Program-made: the position numbers and the translations under genes
NCBI GenBank assembly: GCA_031554725.1
Contig: JAVBUZ010000203.1
Coordinates: forward strand, 1-5,893
Reading direction: 5' to 3'
DNA length: 5,893 nt
DNA from: JAVBUZ01 sp031554725
GTDB lineage: Bacteria; Bacillota; Clostridia; Lachnospirales; Lachnospiraceae
In this document: one piece after another, positions 4,747-5,893 of the stretch
How the letters are laid out: each line of letters begins with the position of its first letter
Numbering within the stretch: the stretch's first letter is position 1
The notes under the pieces: model-generated
Told to the model about the DNA's origin: nothing
The model's database searches: none
The model's input: only the letters and a program-made list of their open reading frames with translations

Positions 4747-5893
4747 ATGAATATTAAAAAACTCAATAAAAATCACTATTACATACTCACTGCTAATTTA
4801 CTTGCCAATATTGGAAATGGTTTACATACAATGGCATTAGGAAGTTTATTATACAGCTATACAGGTTCATCGATTAGTTTCGGAGTGGTTTACATATTAG
4901 AAGCATCGGTAAATATTTTTTTGCAAATGTTTGCTGGTTCAGCCACTGACAATTACAAAAGTAAAAGCATTCTGTTAATTGCTGATTCCATTCGCGGGTT
5001 ATGCATAGTTTTATGCTGTGCGCTTGCCTTTCTAACAAATAAGGTATTTCTATTTGTTACGATAATGACAATATTAATAAATATTGTAAAACCTTTTTCG
5101 CGTAGTGCGTCATTTGTAATAGTCACAAGAATGAGTAGCGACGGACAAGTAATTGAGAAATTTAACTCTGTTCAATCAAGTGTTATTCAAGCTGGCCAAT
5201 TGATTGGCTTGACTCTTGTAGGAATATTGCTGCGCTTCATATCTCCATTTGCAATACTAATATTTGATGGGATATTCTACATTATTTCTGCATTTTTTGT
5301 GGGATTAATAGATTCAAAATCTCTTGCAATGGAGCTAACAGGGGAGAGGAGCAAAAAAATGTCAGTAAAACAGTTCATTGAAGAATGGATTGCTACAGGT
5401 AGAATATTGATTACGGATAAGGTCCTTTTGGTAATGCTGTTACTTACAACAGGTGATTATTTATTTGTTAACTTCTTTAATTTATCAATTGCACCTTTAG
5501 TTAGTATATACTTTAATAATAATTCTCTTTGGATATCAGTACTTGAAATGAGTTTTGCCATTGCTTCGCTTTTGCCAGGTGTTATTTTGGCATACCTAAC
5601 TTATAAGTTTGAAAGGAAAAACATTCAAATTTTGATGATTACATTTTCACTATTGTCATTTATATTTATGGCCACTACACTTGGAAAAACATTTGCTGTC
5701 GTCCTGACTTTCACACTTGGCTTTGCTACAACAACTTCAAATATTCTACTATATACGAAGGTACAGAAACAAAGTCCTGCTAATATAAGAGGTAAAGTAG
5801 CATCATTAAGAAACATGTTGGTATCTCTTTTTACAATATTGTGTGTACCTATAGTAACAACCGCTCAGGACTCCAGTTTGAATTTGGGCTTTC
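4747..5893 (+). CDS. MFS transporter, probable exporter (3' end outside window)
   Basis: This is a membrane transporter of the major facilitator superfamily, of which 382 codons are visible before the right edge; complete relatives have about 400-420 residues. The protein shows at least ten hydrophobic segments: roughly 12-35, 42-63, 75-95, 99-117, 145-190 (two helices), 227-250, 263-290, 295-337 (two) and 360-376. The loop after the second helix carries a degenerate MFS motif A, GSATDNYKSK (64-73, with Gly64, Asp68 and Lys71/Lys73). A long hydrophilic loop near 190-225 separates the two six-helix halves. The general look is that of the drug or macrolide efflux-like branch. The start at 4747 has AGGAAAGG (4733-4740) 6 bases upstream, and an ATG at 4743 closes after four codons. 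It is probably co-transcribed with the ligase and likely exports that enzyme's product or gives self-resistance, which is inferred from context. Confidence 0.88.
   Translation, partial: MNIKKLNKNHYYILTANLLANIGNGLHTMALGSLLYSYTGSSISFGVVYILEASVNIFLQMFAGSATDNYKSKSILLIADSIRGLCIVLCCALAFLTNKVFLFVTIMTILINIVKPFSRSASFVIVTRMSSDGQVIEKFNSVQSSVIQAGQLIGLTLVGILLRFISPFAILIFDGIFYIISAFFVGLIDSKSLAMELTGERSKKMSVKQFIEEWIATGRILITDKVLLVMLLLTTGDYLFVNFFNLSIAPLVSIYFNNNSLWISVLEMSFAIASLLPGVILAYLTYKFERKNIQILMITFSLLSFIFMATTLGKTFAVVLTFTLGFATTTSNILLYTKVQKQSPANIRGKVASLRNMLVSLFTILCVPIVTTAQDSSLNLGF

Noticed and set aside
4743..4757. ATG at 4743 as the MFS start
   Set aside because: The frame ends at TAA after four codons. The ATG at 4747 opens the long frame with better ribosome binding site spacing.

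Overview
The window looks like part of the chromosome of an anaerobic, low-GC Firmicute, most likely in the class Clostridia. This rests on strong GGAGG-type ribosome binding sites on nearly every gene, AT-rich intergenic DNA with classical intrinsic terminators, and a nickel-iron hydrogenase. No rRNA, tRNA, CRISPR array, insertion sequence or origin was seen.

Layout. The left edge holds the last 46 codons of an unrecognised plus-strand gene, which ends at 143. A long hairpin at 173-215 appears to terminate transcription from both sides. From 3102 down to 347 the minus strand carries a compact three-gene [NiFe] hydrogenase operon: small subunit (3102-2213), large subunit (2216-810) and the maturation endopeptidase (808-347). 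The junctions are a 4-base ATGA overlap and a 1-base gap. The first two genes encode the catalytic heterodimer. The third encodes the protease that should trim the 14-residue tail left after the large subunit's last nickel-binding motif. No cytochrome b, Tat signal or membrane anchor is encoded here, so the enzyme looks soluble and cytoplasmic.

The 410-base gap at 3103-3512 separates the hydrogenase operon from a divergent plus-strand unit. It holds a 24-codon open frame (3212-3286) with a purine-rich ribosome binding site, a stem-loop over its end, a clear intrinsic terminator (3316-3343), three A-tract repeats and a candidate promoter. Next come an ATP-grasp carboxylate-amine ligase gene (3513-4724) and, 22 bases later, an MFS exporter gene that runs off the right edge (4747-5893). 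A ligase followed by an exporter fits a small biosynthesis-and-export cassette, perhaps for a peptide-like metabolite. Whether the 24-codon frame belongs to it is open.

Main points of interest. (1) The small-subunit gene is broken by a one-base shift at a run of five A, which separates its start and ribosome binding site from the conserved iron-sulfur region. (2) The repaired small subunit has Asn where the second Cys of the usual CxxC pair stands. The large subunit has Ser for the Glu of the usual RIEGH signature. (3) The 24-codon frame beside the ligase/exporter pair is a possible undescribed precursor or leader peptide. (4) The hydrogenase operon is much more GC-rich than the DNA on both sides, which suggests different origins.
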